Shown piece by piece: positions 53,201 through 62,697 of a stretch of DNA of 64,000 nucleotides; position 1 is the stretch's first letter, and every line of letters starts with the position of its first letter. The DNA is from Andrena cerasifolii (Eukaryota; Arthropoda; Insecta; Hymenoptera; Andrenidae), in assembly GCF_050908995.1 (NCBI RefSeq), contig NC_135121.1, positions 5,394,001-5,458,000 of the forward strand. Reading direction: 5' to 3'. Made by a program: the position numbers and the translations under genes. A model generated the notes under the pieces. It did not search any database, was not told where the DNA came from, and was given only the letters and a program-made list of their open reading frames with translations.

Positions 53201-54687
53201 AAGCACATTTTCATGTATACAATTTTTTTTTATTATTTCTTGAGGTAAATGAAAAACAAGTACAACTATCAGTACAGATTGTGTGGTACATCTTGCACTG
53301 CCCAAGATGTTCAAAAATTCATTTGAATTATATTTCAAGTCTCATTCTCCGGGATTACACATAGGTAGTACCACTACTTCCGCTAGGCTGAGTCAAGCTT
53401 TCTATGGTACGCGCCAGCGCACCTTGACGGTCGTCATATCTTCATAACATTTCTTGTGCTCGACAAAGATACATTGAAAGGGAGTTTTTTGCCCTTGTCA
53501 ACTATTCTCCTTGGAAAAGTGTTCTCTAAATTTCATAACTGTATTTGCTGCAATATCTGCAGTAGTTAGGTGCAAAGTATGTGATAGAAATCTACAGTTT
53601 GAAACAAGTAATGCCTGCGAACTTGGATTTAAGGTTGCAATGATTTGCGAGAAGTGCGATATTCAAACAATTCCTTCCTGCCCATTTGTGGGACATACTT
53701 ATGAAATTAATCGGCGTTTCATATTTGCCATGAGAGTGTTAGGACTTGGATTAAAAGGTTGCCAAAAGTTTTGTGGACTCATGGATATGCCCCAGTTTTT
53801 TTCCACAACACGTATGGTACTATTACAACTAACATTCTCGGTTGTGTGAAAGAAGTTTCTAGCAAGCTTTTTCAAAAAGCTGTGAAAGAAGAATGGTTAA
53901 TATGTAAACAACAAAACGTAGAAAACACAGATGAGCTAACCGTATCAGGAGACGGTACATGAAAAAAGCGAGGTTTTACGTCCCTGTACTGAGTATCATC
54001 GATTATAATTATTAGAACGGATATAAAGGATTACAGACCGTACAGACACGTACAGACGCGTGTACATGCCGAAACCGAATAGAACGTTCTAATGCAGGAA
54101 ACGGAAGAAGCGAGGGCACGCTCGCTCCACTTTCACTCTCAATCAAGATGGCCCCACAAATCATGCACCGGAAGTCAGAGGATTCTAGGGAATTTCATGC
54201 GCCAACAGGGCATACATCTCTATGCAACTTCCTGCGCATCATGCGCTTCATGCGCGAATCGGAACGCACCCGGTGTATTCCTCAAGTTGTGCACCATTCA
54301 TCTCTGCGATGCGTATCGTTCGCAATCCCCCAATAAGATTCGACACTCTATCTAATATCTATGGGAAGGACATTGGTTTCGCCTGCTCCAAGTGGATAAC
54401 ACTATAAGCCCGCCAAACAATGAATAGGTAAAGACACTCCGCTAAGCAGTCGAAAGACATTGGCCAAAACGCAGAGAATAGGGCACCCACCGGGTAGAAG
54501 CACCATTCCCGAGCCGAAGAAGCGGCAGCATTGCAAGTTAGCGGCCACGGCCTTCACGCGCCTTCTTTAGAAAATCATTATAATTACATAAACACAATTA
54601 TATTTTATATACTTACGTTGTTTCAAGCGCCACAAACGGTGGTTGCCAGTGTTTATCGGGAATTCCAGACATATTTGCAAGAGCCAT
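38215..54687 (-). CDS. PPIL1: Spliceosomal cyclophilin PPIL1 (peptidyl-prolyl isomerase), complete
   Basis: Five minus-strand exons: 54687-54617, 40992-40859, 39804-39715, 39228-39121 and 38330-38215. All introns are GT-AG and phases agree, giving 172 residues (human 166). The N-terminus carries DKHWQPPFVALETT, the typical PPIL1 lead. The active-site motifs FHRIIRDFMIQG, GGDPTGTGKGG, GSQFFITLAPTQWLDGKH and TIFG are intact, including the catalytic Arg of FHR and the Trp of WLDGKH. PPIL1 is a nuclear cyclophilin that joins activated spliceosomes through SNW1/SKIP. Intron 1 is 13.6 kb (40993-54616) and is filled by transposons. Exon 1 is short (23 codons and 2 bases) and was found from the conserved WQPP motif and the GTAAGT donor. 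No disabling change is seen. Confidence 0.95.
39400..39700. other. PPIL1 intron 3, no gene
   Basis: The overlapping open frames here have no domain and fall inside the intron between exons 3 and 4. A moderately GC-rich insert of unknown origin. Confidence 0.4.
39930..40800. other. PPIL1 intron 2, GC-rich insert then AT-rich
   Basis: 39950-40240 is GC-rich with a G-rich stretch (GGGGAGGGGTGGGGGGGCTCGG). No domain on either strand, and no copy elsewhere in the window was noticed. Confidence 0.4.
41906..42260. repeat. GC-rich foldback-like repeat
   Basis: GCGCGATGGTCGCAAGAGC and CTTACCGTGAGC (42029-42060) are inverted at 42097-42125. The right part (GACGGAGCGAGACAAAACATC, CTCGCTCTCG) matches 32218-32290. 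The 230-aa frame starting at 41961 owes its N-terminal half to this repeat, and only its C-terminal part is transposase. Confidence 0.6.
42297..43353 (+). pseudogene. P-element/THAP9-type transposase remnant, C-terminal half
   Basis: The frame to 42653 includes DPFNDTSVHMLFWKEA, SLRNWIRTLNGFQN and the P-transposase signature SIENFFGMVRSHG, then NINPTCRQFE, where a stop interrupts it. Further frames (42790-43006 and 43132-43353) look like the C-terminal, cysteine-bearing part. The DNA-binding N-terminus and the first catalytic residues are absent. In PPIL1 intron 1, antisense to the host gene. It differs enough from the next copy (43957 on) to be a separate lineage. Confidence 0.75.
43847..43853 (+). 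promoter_or_regulatory. TATA box of the P-type element
   Basis: TATAAAA, followed about 20 bases on by TCAGTCAT, an insect initiator-like match, and about 100 bases before the THAP-domain ATG at 43957. Confidence 0.55.
44665..44979. repeat. Harbinger-like MITE inside a P-element intron
   Basis: Inverted ends of about 60 bp (GGCCGATTTCTTCACCTC, GATAAAAGTTATCTGGCGGA) at 44665 and before 44979, with TAA on both sides (44662-44664, 44980-44982), the 3-bp duplication of PIF/Harbinger elements. It sits in the intron between small exons of the P-type transposase, so it arrived after that element or moved with it. Confidence 0.75.
46741..47691 (+). mobile_element. LTR-like insertion 1 (951 bp) in the P-type transposase
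   Basis: Starts TGTGACGAAGCCACGTCACG. AATT flanks both sides (46737-46740, 47692-47695), and removing it joins the two transposase parts in frame. A TATAAA box (46870) and a later AATAAA (47521) suit a solo LTR with promoter and polyadenylation site. The 3' end (GGAGATG) is not the usual CA. No gag or pol is inside, and the 133-aa minus frame has no domain. GC content is well above the host element. Confidence 0.7.
47877..49184 (+). mobile_element. LTR-like insertion 2 (1308 bp), TG...CA ends, 4-bp duplication
   Basis: Starts TGTTGCGAGCACC and ends ACTATAACA. ATAC flanks it on both sides (47873-47876, 49185-49188). The ends and size fit a solo LTR of a Gypsy or BEL/Pao element. It contains the five-unit hairpin array at 48021-48271. 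No protein domain is found, and the frame at 48859-49182 is of unknown meaning. It splits the P-type transposase near its C-terminal cysteine region. Confidence 0.75.
48021..48271. repeat. Array of five 33-nt two-helix hairpin units
   Basis: Units start at 48021, 48070, 48120, 48169 and 48239 (spacing 49, 50, 49, 70). Each reads outer arm of 4, ACGAA, inner arm CCTGAT, a 5-base loop, ATCAGG, GAG, and outer arm. The outer pairs are GCGG/CCGC, GAGG/CCTC, GCGG/CCGC, GTGA/CCAC and GCAA/TCGC, and unit 4 has CCCGAT/ATCGGG. Pairing is kept although bases differ, while the spacers between units are not conserved. Confidence 0.85.
49425..50472. other. P-element 3' end and AT-rich intron
   Basis: AT-rich, no gene. 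GGGAAGCATGCGTACTACTCC, GCCAATCACAAGTGTCCC near 49857-49910 is partly inverted to 43650-43690 and may be the right end of the P-type element. Confidence 0.45.
50473..53385 (-). mobile_element. hAT element, nearly full length (about 2.9 kb)
   Basis: TAGGGAAAGTGGTGGT at 50473 and its imperfect reverse complement ACCACTACTTCCGCTA ending at 53385 are proposed inverted ends around the transposase frame. No 8-bp target duplication is visible. In PPIL1 intron 1, same strand as the host gene. Confidence 0.65.
50809..52877 (-). pseudogene. hAT-family transposase (BED-like finger, hATC), broken
   Basis: 52877-51951 encodes a CFCSVCKKSF finger, the DDE-region VFIDETSDSTNEKWMSF, LALSRDNASV and CPCHSSAFSM (the usual CxxH motif). 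A one-base frameshift near 51990 is followed by CTTRWLSRYSSV, a conserved hAT W motif. An in-frame stop at 51802, the stretch to 51286, another stop, then the hATC dimerisation block (LLNFIRSLPNSNADAERSFS) at 51264 down to 50809. The family is that of ZBED5/SCAND3-like transposases. One frameshift and two stops: recent but dead. Confidence 0.85.
53540..54010 (+). pseudogene. Mutator-like transposase N-terminal fragment
   Basis: The frame from about 53540 has a zinc-ribbon-like CKVCDRNLQFETSNACELG, CEKCDI and SCPF, then YEINRRFIFAMRVLGLGLKG. A frameshift near 53805 leads to ILGCVKEVSSKLFQKAV and the signature TVSGDGT, where a TGA replaces the expected Trp before KKRGFTSL. It breaks off at about 54010. 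This matches the Mutator-like transposase domain of insect genomes. The rest of the catalytic domain is missing. Confidence 0.75.
54085..54300. repeat. Repeat fragment with similarity to 60810-61015
   Basis: TTCTAGGGAATTTCATGCGC, CATGCGCGAATCGGAACGCACC here and ACTCTAGGGATTC, TTTCATGCGCTC, CTGCGCGAATTGGAACGCACC near 60930-61005 are alike. Probably two copies of one short nonautonomous element. Confidence 0.5.
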
Positions 54688-54929
54688 TATTTGCTCCGTG
54701 TATTCAACCTGACGTAAAAAAAAAAAAACAAATTAAAAAGAAACTTATAGGCTAATTATTCTCCAACTATTCTGGCATCAAGACAACTCACAGCAATATA
54801 CACGTTTATAAATTTTGCTGTGTTCTGAGTAGTGATATCAGATGACGGATGAATGATCTCAATGATGTTATTAATCATTATTCACTTACTATTGTCTGGT
54901 TTTCTAAAGAAGCGTCGTAAGCAGGGATA

Positions 54930-55030
54930 CCAGGAATTTCCCTGTCGTAGTGGAGGGGGAACACGCCACGCATGCGCGTGATAACGCTGTGGCGTCAAAT
55001 TAATCGACGCCAAGGTAAGTGTCGGCGGAT
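54930..55030. repeat. Foldback/MITE fragment related to 21300-21400
   Basis: CCAGGAATTTCCCTGTCGTAG, CGCTGTGGCGTCAAATTAATC and CGACGCCAAGG are shared with 21300-21400. One-armed copy upstream of PPIL1 exon 1. Confidence 0.6.
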
Positions 55031-55097
55031 GCTTGTAGGTGAACGCTTCTTTAGAAAATCAGACAACAATCAAGTGATATCAAAGCGCGGTGTCGAC

Positions 55098-55241
55098 CAT
55101 AAAGGCTCCCCCAAACCAATGTGAATTTCGCCGCGCGGATCAGATAACACTGCCCATAAACCACCACGTATAAGAAACTGCTGCCTTATCTGATCCACGG
55201 CGCGGAGCGGATATTCGCGTTGGTTTGGGGGAGCCTTAAAA
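55098..55241. repeat. Small palindromic MITE
   Basis: AAGGCTCCCCCAAACCAA and the following 35 bases are reversed at 55188-55241 (GGTTTGGGGGAGCCTT), a 144-bp hairpin. It sits at the end of the Gypsy pol remnant. Confidence 0.75.
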
Positions 55242-55315
55242 GTGTGCTCTAAACTGCAAGAAGTCTCAAATCGTTGCGACGCACCGAGTGGAAAACACAT
55301 CACGACGATGAGATG

Positions 55316-57620
55316 ATGTCTTCCCGTTAGTCTTCCGGTGGTTTTTGAATTTCGCCGGTGCAAATTGCGATCTTCACTGGTGTTATTTGAAAGATTTCCT
55401 CAAAGTGGGTTTTCAGGATTCCGGCCTCGATCCGGTGTAAAGTTTCGCCTTCTGTCGCTATTCGAATCGTGTCCACGTATTCTTTTTCTACGGCGTTTCT
55501 AAGTGCTGATAACGACGTTCTAAGCTCCTCTTCTCACAGTTCGTGGTAGAAATTTGTCGTTCCGACGACGCTGAAATCCGTTCCATCCTCATTCTGTGTG
55601 ATGATTACACGATTTGTGGTTAGGTCTCCTGAGAACAATGCTGTTTCCTCATAGAGTCGAATAGCTTTCAAGGTTTTACAAATGGGGCTTGTCAACACTC
55701 GAAGATTTGAAGTGAGCGTAATCGTCTTGAACGAAAGTGAACGTATTTTTAGCGATGCGTACTTCGTATTACGCTGAATGGACCTTGAGTTTTGATGGAT
55801 GGGCCGAATGATGGCGGTTCTAGTATAGGGGTTAGAAAACTCGAGCTCTAACTGCTACATTGGAGGCATCTGCCGTTATTATAAATGATTCATCATAATC
55901 AGGGTGTCGTAAGACATATTCCTCGCAGAGGGCTTGTCTCAGATCTTCGAAACTTTCCTGGTGTTGATCCAAACACATGATATTTTGATGTTCGTCAAAT
56001 CTGTAGGCAGGTCGACGCGTTTTGCCAGGTATTGCCGTATGAACACAGGTATTAAATCGGTCATTGGAATCGTATGCACTGGTTTCCGTCGTATTGCGTT
56101 GGTTTCCGCCAGAGGGTCTTCGAAAACGAAGAATCTGTCTGTATTCTCCGTAACCAACTTTTCTACCCACGTGCGCGTCTCTGAACCTAGATGTTGGAGT
56201 CTCAAGAAATCGTGAATAGTTCTTAGCCGTTCTGGTAGTCTTCTAGATCATGTTCTTCGAATTCGCCGAATTGTTCTTCAGAAGCAGGTGAGAGACGAAC
56301 CGGATCTTCCTCTTCCATTTCGTTTCCGTTCTCCAATTCTAGGAGGCGTGCGATATATGCCTGCAATGTTTCTTGGGTCTTTTTATAATTGTCGTGAATT
56401 GCAGAAGACTTGGTGAAATCGAAATCGTGCGTTGGTGGTAAGATACGATGGCTTCCTCTTCAAGAAGATAGAAGCTTCTGATGAAAACTGCAATTCCCTT
56501 AAGTAAATTTGGTGTGTTTACCACGTAGAACAATGCGCAACTGTCGTTGATTTTCATACAAGTCGTTCCAATTGTAGTGGCTTTTCCTTTCAACACCTCG
56601 ACTTCTATAACATCGTTGCTTTCTATTGGAGCATCGCGGATGGATGGCTCGTAATTGTTCCAAATTTAACGCGGAGCCAGTATCTACTATGAATTCTCCT
56701 TCGGCGGCCTCCACTTCCCTAGCGCGGCCCGGATGCGAGGGGAGTATGCTTGTCCGAGGCACGGGGGTTTACCTCGCTCTGAAACATTACTAATTTTCGT
56801 ACCAACGAGGAGGATCCACCCGCCCCGTTCCGAATGAACGGACGGACGAGCGCCTTGGTAGTTTAACCCTTAGTACCATAATTTCTTTATTTTCCTTAGC
56901 AAAAATTGCTTATCGGTGCATTTTTGCCCACACTTCATAAATGAAAACATATGGATATAACACCAATGTTACAGCATGTATAAAAGTAAAGGTAAAAGTA
57001 AAAGTTATCCAGAATGTTGCACTAGTGTTATACACATTATTATGTTCGACATCAAATTTAGTCAAAAAGAAAAACCGAAATAACTGAGAAAGAAAATTAG
57101 CATTTACCTGGTACTTTCAGTAGTAATGACGAAACTTAGAGTTGAAATCGACAATATAAGACAGTGTATCACAGTCGAATTTCTACAGATGTGTTTCGGC
57201 CCTAAGAACACTTGTTACGTATGGTAAGGCCGTGGTAACAGTGGAGGCGTGTTCGCCCGAACGATCGATTTTGTTTCTGTATAAACAATAACATTCATCG
57301 GTGTGATCCATTTTCACTTCGTCATTGACATTGCAGGATTTCGCGCGAAAACGCGTCCACTGTAACCACGGCCTAATACTAAAGTAACGCTTCGAAGTTC
57401 ATGAAAAAGCCCCAAAATGGCGCGCACGATTTTTTTTCAATTCGTATAACACTGGGGTTACACTATAATACTGAGGGTTAAATATTCGCATCTTTCGACG
57501 GATGGTTCGCGGGGTTCCGACTGCCTATAATTTCGAGGTTCTCCCGTTTCCGTTGCGGAACAAACGGTCTACAATCGTCATATCTACGGTGTTCGCATTC
57601 CCTAGTTACGAGAGTCGTCG
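55316..57620 (-). pseudogene. Gypsy-type retrotransposon gag-pol remnant
   Basis: Read on the minus strand, 57620-57482 has a possible zinc-knuckle end of gag. About 56710-56500 has the aspartic protease signature FIVDTGSALNL. 56205-55990 holds a reverse-transcriptase start, and 55960-55840 an RNase H-like stretch ending in FIITADAS. 55670-55320 resembles the segment before integrase (RTSLSALRNAVEKEYVDTIR). Frameshifts and deletions break every part, most of RT is missing and no integrase is seen. The order matches Ty3/Gypsy elements. A piggyBac-type MITE (56863-57481) interrupts it. Dead copy. Confidence 0.7.
56863..57481. repeat. piggyBac-type MITE C (TTAA flanked) with a nested hairpin
   Basis: TTAA at 56863-56866 followed by CCCTTAGTACCATAATTT, and TATAATACTGAGGG followed by TTAA at 57478-57481. 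Inside, 57231-57376 has its own inverted arms (AAGGCCGTGGTAACAGTGGA, TCCACTGTAACCACGGCC), probably a second insertion. Noncoding. Confidence 0.75.
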
Positions 57621-57959
57621 AATTTCATGGCGGTGCAAACATAGTTGTATTTCGCTTATTCTTGTTTTATAGCCAAAATCAACTACGTTCTAGATTTAGG
57701 GACAATTTTTAGAACAATTGAGCAAACAGTCCGCGATAGAGTTATGAATTTCAATATTAATTTCATGCTACTACTATACACATTTAATTACAAATTGGAT
57801 CGAGTTACATTTCGCTAATGCGCGGACTGTTCGCTAGCAAATGATAAGAAGCCGACTCATACCGTATTTCCTCGGATAGCAACCGCTATACGTGGAAGAT
57901 GATTCTACGTATCGCGGGGTGGTTCGAAGGGTGTTCGGATCGCCAGTCGCGGCGCGCTG

Positions 57960-58330
57960 ATTGAATATCGATTGACTGTCACCAAGCGAACTTCACCATA
58001 ATTGGCGCTCATGATCGAAACTATATAAATAAGGCTGCAGGGATCGCTGGGGCAGTCGATGGGACTCCAATAGTCAACACAGTTTGTTATAATCGCGTTT
58101 ACCTTTTTTTTATATATATAAATGTAAGTGCATAAATCAATAATATTCATCTCGATTTTTATCGTTAAAAACAAATTGTAATCCGCTTCATTTTACACAA
58201 CTTAGGTAAAACCAACGATCTTATTGTTCCATTCTAAATAAATCAGTTTATTCCCAAAGAAACTTGATAATTAACAAATCCCTCCCTCGATTAACAAGGT
58301 AGTCGAGATTAATCACTGGGTGGTGGACGT
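57960..58330 (+). mobile_element. Possible LTR fragment (TATA box and AATAAA)
   Basis: TATATAAATAAGG near 58022 and AAATAAATCAGTTTATTC near 58237 have the spacing of an LTR promoter and polyadenylation site on the plus strand. No TG...CA ends or duplication were found, and the orientation is opposite to the Gypsy remnant beside it. Weak call. Confidence 0.3.
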
Positions 58331-58424
58331 TAGAGGTCGTGTATTCGACCTGACGAGCTACCCTCAGTGACGAACCCGTTAAATTGTCATTTCAAATATT
58401 CCCGCCATTATTCACAAAGCTTCC

Positions 58425-58740
58425 ATTACCCAGGACGTGACAACATAATAATCACGCGCATCCAGCCTGCGCATTTCCAGAAGCGGTTTTTCTGTCCTCG
58501 AGGTGACAGAAAATATAACCTAATTGCTATACTGGATTTCCAAAAAATGCTGTTGCTGCGTAATAATAATGTTTTGGGAGGATGCTAAAAAGTTCACAAA
58601 TGTTTCGTAAAAGAACGAAATAGCCACTAAACATTTATTGTCATATAGCTTATAGTTAGGTTATATTTTCTGTCACTTCGAGGAGCCGACCACATAATAA
58701 TCACGCGCATCCAGCCAGCGCATTTTCACTAGTTCAATTC
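58425..58740. repeat. Segment repeated partly direct, partly inverted
   Basis: CATAATAATCACGCGCATCC, CAGCC and GCGCATT occur in direct orientation at 58444 and 58692. The neighbouring GACAGAAAATATAACCTAA at 58506 is inverted at 58658. Suggests two diverged copies rearranged by a later event. Confidence 0.6.
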
Positions 58741-59478
58741 AACATCCAACAAATTTTATATATAATGTTTGTTCATAACTGCTTTCTGCATAGGACGTGT
58801 AATAAGTGTATTTCATGTTCTGTTTCGGTGCTTTGCTAATAAAAAAATGTTCAAACTAACAAACTTCATTTTCTGGGGACATCTCGTCTATTTTTCCTTT
58901 TCACTTATAATTCCTTATTGCTAACGTAGAATATTGTAGCATAAGCACATTTTAAGTAATTAAAATGTACAATGAATTTTCTACGTTTGCAGTACCAGCC
59001 GATTATCCGTTTAAATTTTTATAAATACAACGCAACAGCTGAGAATTTCTTTCCTTATTCAGAATAAAATACGGAATAGCAAACAGCTCCCTCTCGCGTG
59101 CACCAGGCAGCGGCATATCTATGGGTAATACCATTTCAGTGAAGAAAAAACCTGCTGTAATACCGACCTGCCAAATCGGCCAGGTCACGTGACGTGTCTA
59201 TCCCCTTAATTCTAAAGCCTGCCTTATTTTATATTACGGCTGGCAAACCTAGTCGCATTACAAATATGTGGCTCCGAAATGAAACACCACAAAAACCATG
59301 GAAACTTTCAGAATGATGCAATACATTTTCAATTTTGTTTTTGTAAATTCTTTTGCTTGTTACAATCTTATTAGAAACCTCACATTACTTACAGCATGAT
59401 ATGATAAAATAATACACCGCTGTGTTCGGGCAGCAAACTTCACGCTTGTCGAAATCGCGTCTCTCCCTTGTCACGCAC
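58741..59478. other. AT-rich spacer, no gene
   Basis: Short minus-strand frames (59003-59188, 59385-59627) have no recognisable domain. Confidence 0.4.
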
Positions 59479-59782
59479 GATACTTTTTTCAACACCTGCA
59501 TGAAAGGTGTGTTTTTGATAGCCTGCTGAGCAATTCGCAAAAAATACACATAATCAATAACGATTAGTCGAACAAATGCATCTATATACAGCAGGGTAAC
59601 GCCAAACTCCAGTTTCCTTGGGAGCAAAGTAAAAAATTATGAATACGCATGTGGGTAAAGTCTTTTTCTTTTGGGAGAAAAGTAGAAAACACTAATACAT
59701 CTGAAATTGGTCATTTTGCTCCCACTCAGTAGGCATAAAAAAACACCCATTTTCATGCAGGTGTTGAAAAAAGTATAAAATA
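59479..59782. repeat. MITE with about 55-bp inverted ends
   Basis: ATACTTTTTTCAACACCTGC and the next 35 bases (GTGTGTTTTTGATAGCCTGCTGAG) are inverted at 59727-59782 (GCAGGTGTTGAAAAAAGTAT). The middle is noncoding. Confidence 0.7.
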
Positions 59783-59799
59783 GAACTTACGATACTTTA

Positions 59800-61390
59800 A
59801 GTACCATGGTTATATTTCATGCATTATGTAGACTAGCAGCATAAAGTCTCGGTTATTATTAATCACAAATGTAAAAGGTTATACTTTAAATACATTAATT
59901 AAGACAAATTTACAATTTCCCTAATACTTATAATAAAAATTTGTGTACAAATCTTATTTAATATAAGCAAAATTGTGTTCAATTAGATATAAGTTGAAAT
60001 TACATGAAATTACATATTTGATTGCAATTCGAAACAGATACGTTTCCATCATTATAAATTTTTAACGTTCATACCATTAAATTTTTCATGAAACATTTCT
60101 GTATACTGATTACACTTCCTAAACCCGCCAATAACAGGTTTAATACATTATTAACTACAATAAGCATGTGGCGTTTCTTTCAACTTCATTTGTAATTAAA
60201 ATCTACTTTTCAATATGTATTAACATATTAACTTGTAATTAGTTTTATACATTATTTACTTACCAATGCTTACAATATCACTATGTAAAATAACCGAGAC
60301 TCTCAACAATGACTAATTAATATCTAGAATGGCTAGGATACATTCACTATATTCACCCGGCGTTTACTGATATCCGCTGATACACACGCGTATACACGAT
60401 GCTCCGAGCCTAGAAGTTGTGTTGATGCCCGTGGAACACTGAACCGCTCTGCTCGGCGTGCGCAGACGTTTTATTTTAATGCAAATTCGGCTTCAAATGT
60501 AAGTTCAAAGAGACCGTTAGCTAGTCAAAGCACCGGCAACTTAACTATAGATATTTCGTACTTTCTATATAGATAGGTTATCTCTTCCGGATTTACTTGG
60601 ACATTTTGCAGCGCCATAGGTGACGTGATGAGTGAACTAAAACAAGAGCCAGTAATGCTGTTGCGACTCCCGTCTAGCGGCGTGTAGTATAAGCTTCAGA
60701 AGTTACAACATCGTGACATCTATAAACCGTGACGATGTTGTAAAATTTGATTCAGGCTGTAATACAGTGTCACGTCAAAACGCACCTTTAGTACTGCGCT
60801 TCATTGGTGGTGCAGAGAATTCCCCAGAATCCTTTCACTACCGATGCAGCGAACTTCAAATCTGAGTTTCGGCGTTTGCTGCGCTCTCGCTGCATCGGAA
60901 ATGGAATCGTATTGGTGGCAAGTGAGAGAAACTCTAGGGATTCGTACGATGCCACCAATACGATGCCACCAATTTCATGCGCTCACTGCGCGAATTGGAA
61001 CGCACCTCCATTTAAATTTATAAACAGTTTAACAAATAAAAAACTCACAAGAGAATTTCGGGAATCCAAAAATTCCAAACTTTGTAAAACTTTGTAGACA
61101 TGTAGGGAACTTCAATAGAAGTATCAGGCAATTTGTATCTTCTGCTTTCTCGGGGTTCTTTTGGATGAAATCACTTCTTAAAAGTAATGTGCGCTCTTTT
61201 CTTTCCTGTATTGGGAAATCTAAGAATTTCGATTCGCCAACTAGTGACAGAAAATTGAACTACTGATAGTAGGTCGAAATCCGTCGAAGTCCATATGATT
61301 ATCAGTGTTTATATAGACATGTTGTGAAAAACGAGCGTTTTTAAATTTTTTTGAACACTAAAGTTCTACTTATTTGATTAATAAATACTT
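59800..61390. other. Intergenic region before PIN4, no gene
   Basis: 59800-60300 is very AT-rich. 60690-60745 has a small hairpin (TTACAACATCGT, inverted). 60810-61015 is a repeat copy shared with 54085-54300. No domain in any frame. Confidence 0.45.
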
Positions 61391-61391
61391 A

Positions 61392-61549
61392 TAGCGAATT
61401 CGGTAACTCGCACTGACCCTGCACTGGTGCCAAAAAATGACTTGGATTGGTTGATTCTTATAGAGCTATCTTCGTTTCTATCAGAAACAACCAATCCAAG
61501 TAATTTTTTGGCACCAGTGCAGAGTCAGTGCAAGGTACCGAATTCGCTA
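61392..61549. repeat. Harbinger-like palindromic MITE, 158 bp, TTA duplication
   Basis: TAGCGAATTCGGTAACTCGC and its near reverse complement bound about 60-bp arms (including CTGGTGCCAAAAAATGACTT). TTA flanks each side (61389-61391, 61550-61552), as in PIF/Harbinger elements. Confidence 0.8.
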
Positions 61550-61599
61550 TTATTCGGAATGAGTTGTGGGAATCGGACCTACTTTCAATAGTTTGCCAA

Positions 61600-62600
61600 T
61601 TTACCACCACAGCGCTGAAATCTAAGCCACGCCTCCACTAGGTTTCCCACCAATACAGGGTATTCGGCTACATGCAGGGATGTTAATAATAATAAGTATT
61701 TTATTGGCCAAACTTATTTGTAAGGGGGAACACCTATAGGAGTGGTGGTAATGTGTGCGTAAGACGCTACACAATGGAGACAAACCGACTTCAGCGCCAA
61801 GCGAGTAACGCCACGGCTTACCAGCGTTGTGAACATATGTTGAAATATTTTTTCAGATTGTCTTTTAATTCTGGGACACCCTGTATATGTTCATGGAAAA
61901 CGTGTGCATGATCATGTTTTAAACCTAAACATTAGCCACCTCCAACAGAACCTTTCACATAAAAAGGAATCCACAAATGGGAAATTAAATGTAAAAATTT
62001 GAAATTGTAAATTCTGAATATATAATTTATTATAAGAAACACATCTACTAAGATTTTCTATGACTCTTAAAAACGAAGGATATAATCCTCGCTCGTTGTA
62101 CTTACTGAGAGGATTAATTATATTAATGATATACATATACAACAAATAATTCAAAAACAACAATAATTATAGATGAACTGTCACCGAAGAAGTGTAAGGC
62201 ATATACATACAAGAACAATAGCAATAACGATAACAAAGAGGTTACACCAATAAAGAAGTCGAAAATACACGAATAGATCGAATAGTGTTTATACTTTCGC
62301 TGTGTGCCGGAGACTCGTCCCCACCACTTTGTTTTTATGTACGCTGAGCGGGGTTATGGCACGGTAACATTTAAAAAATGAACAATTTTTTTCCTACATA
62401 TTTCCATAGTATTCCAATGATAACTATATGCAAAGTGTTCGAGCTGCCATCGGAAGACCAACAATAAGGATCCTAGTAGAACAATACTATTGAATACTGG
62501 GTTCGCAATATTCACCAATTGTTAATTATGCCAATCATTTTACAGCTTTGTTACATCTTTTTAGTAAAGCTATATTTATATGATATTTTTCTCTTATTTT
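61600..62600. other. Spacer upstream of PIN4
   Basis: 61610-61830 has F1-related bits (GGGGGAACACCTATAGG, TTCAGCGCCAAGCG, like 36550-36680). ACACCCTGTATATG at 61878 and ACACACTGTATATG at 62630 resemble mariner-type ends. No gene. Confidence 0.45.
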
Positions 62601-62697
62601 CAGCCACAGTCTGTACAAAAATCTGTGAGACACACTGTATATGAGTTAAAAATTATATCTCATTAACTTAACCTTGCAAAGTTATCAAAACATAAAC

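Noticed and set aside
58300..58380. tRNA gene near GAGGTCGTGTATTCGACC
   Set aside because: The T-arm-like part lacks the GGTTCRANYCC box and no acceptor stem forms.
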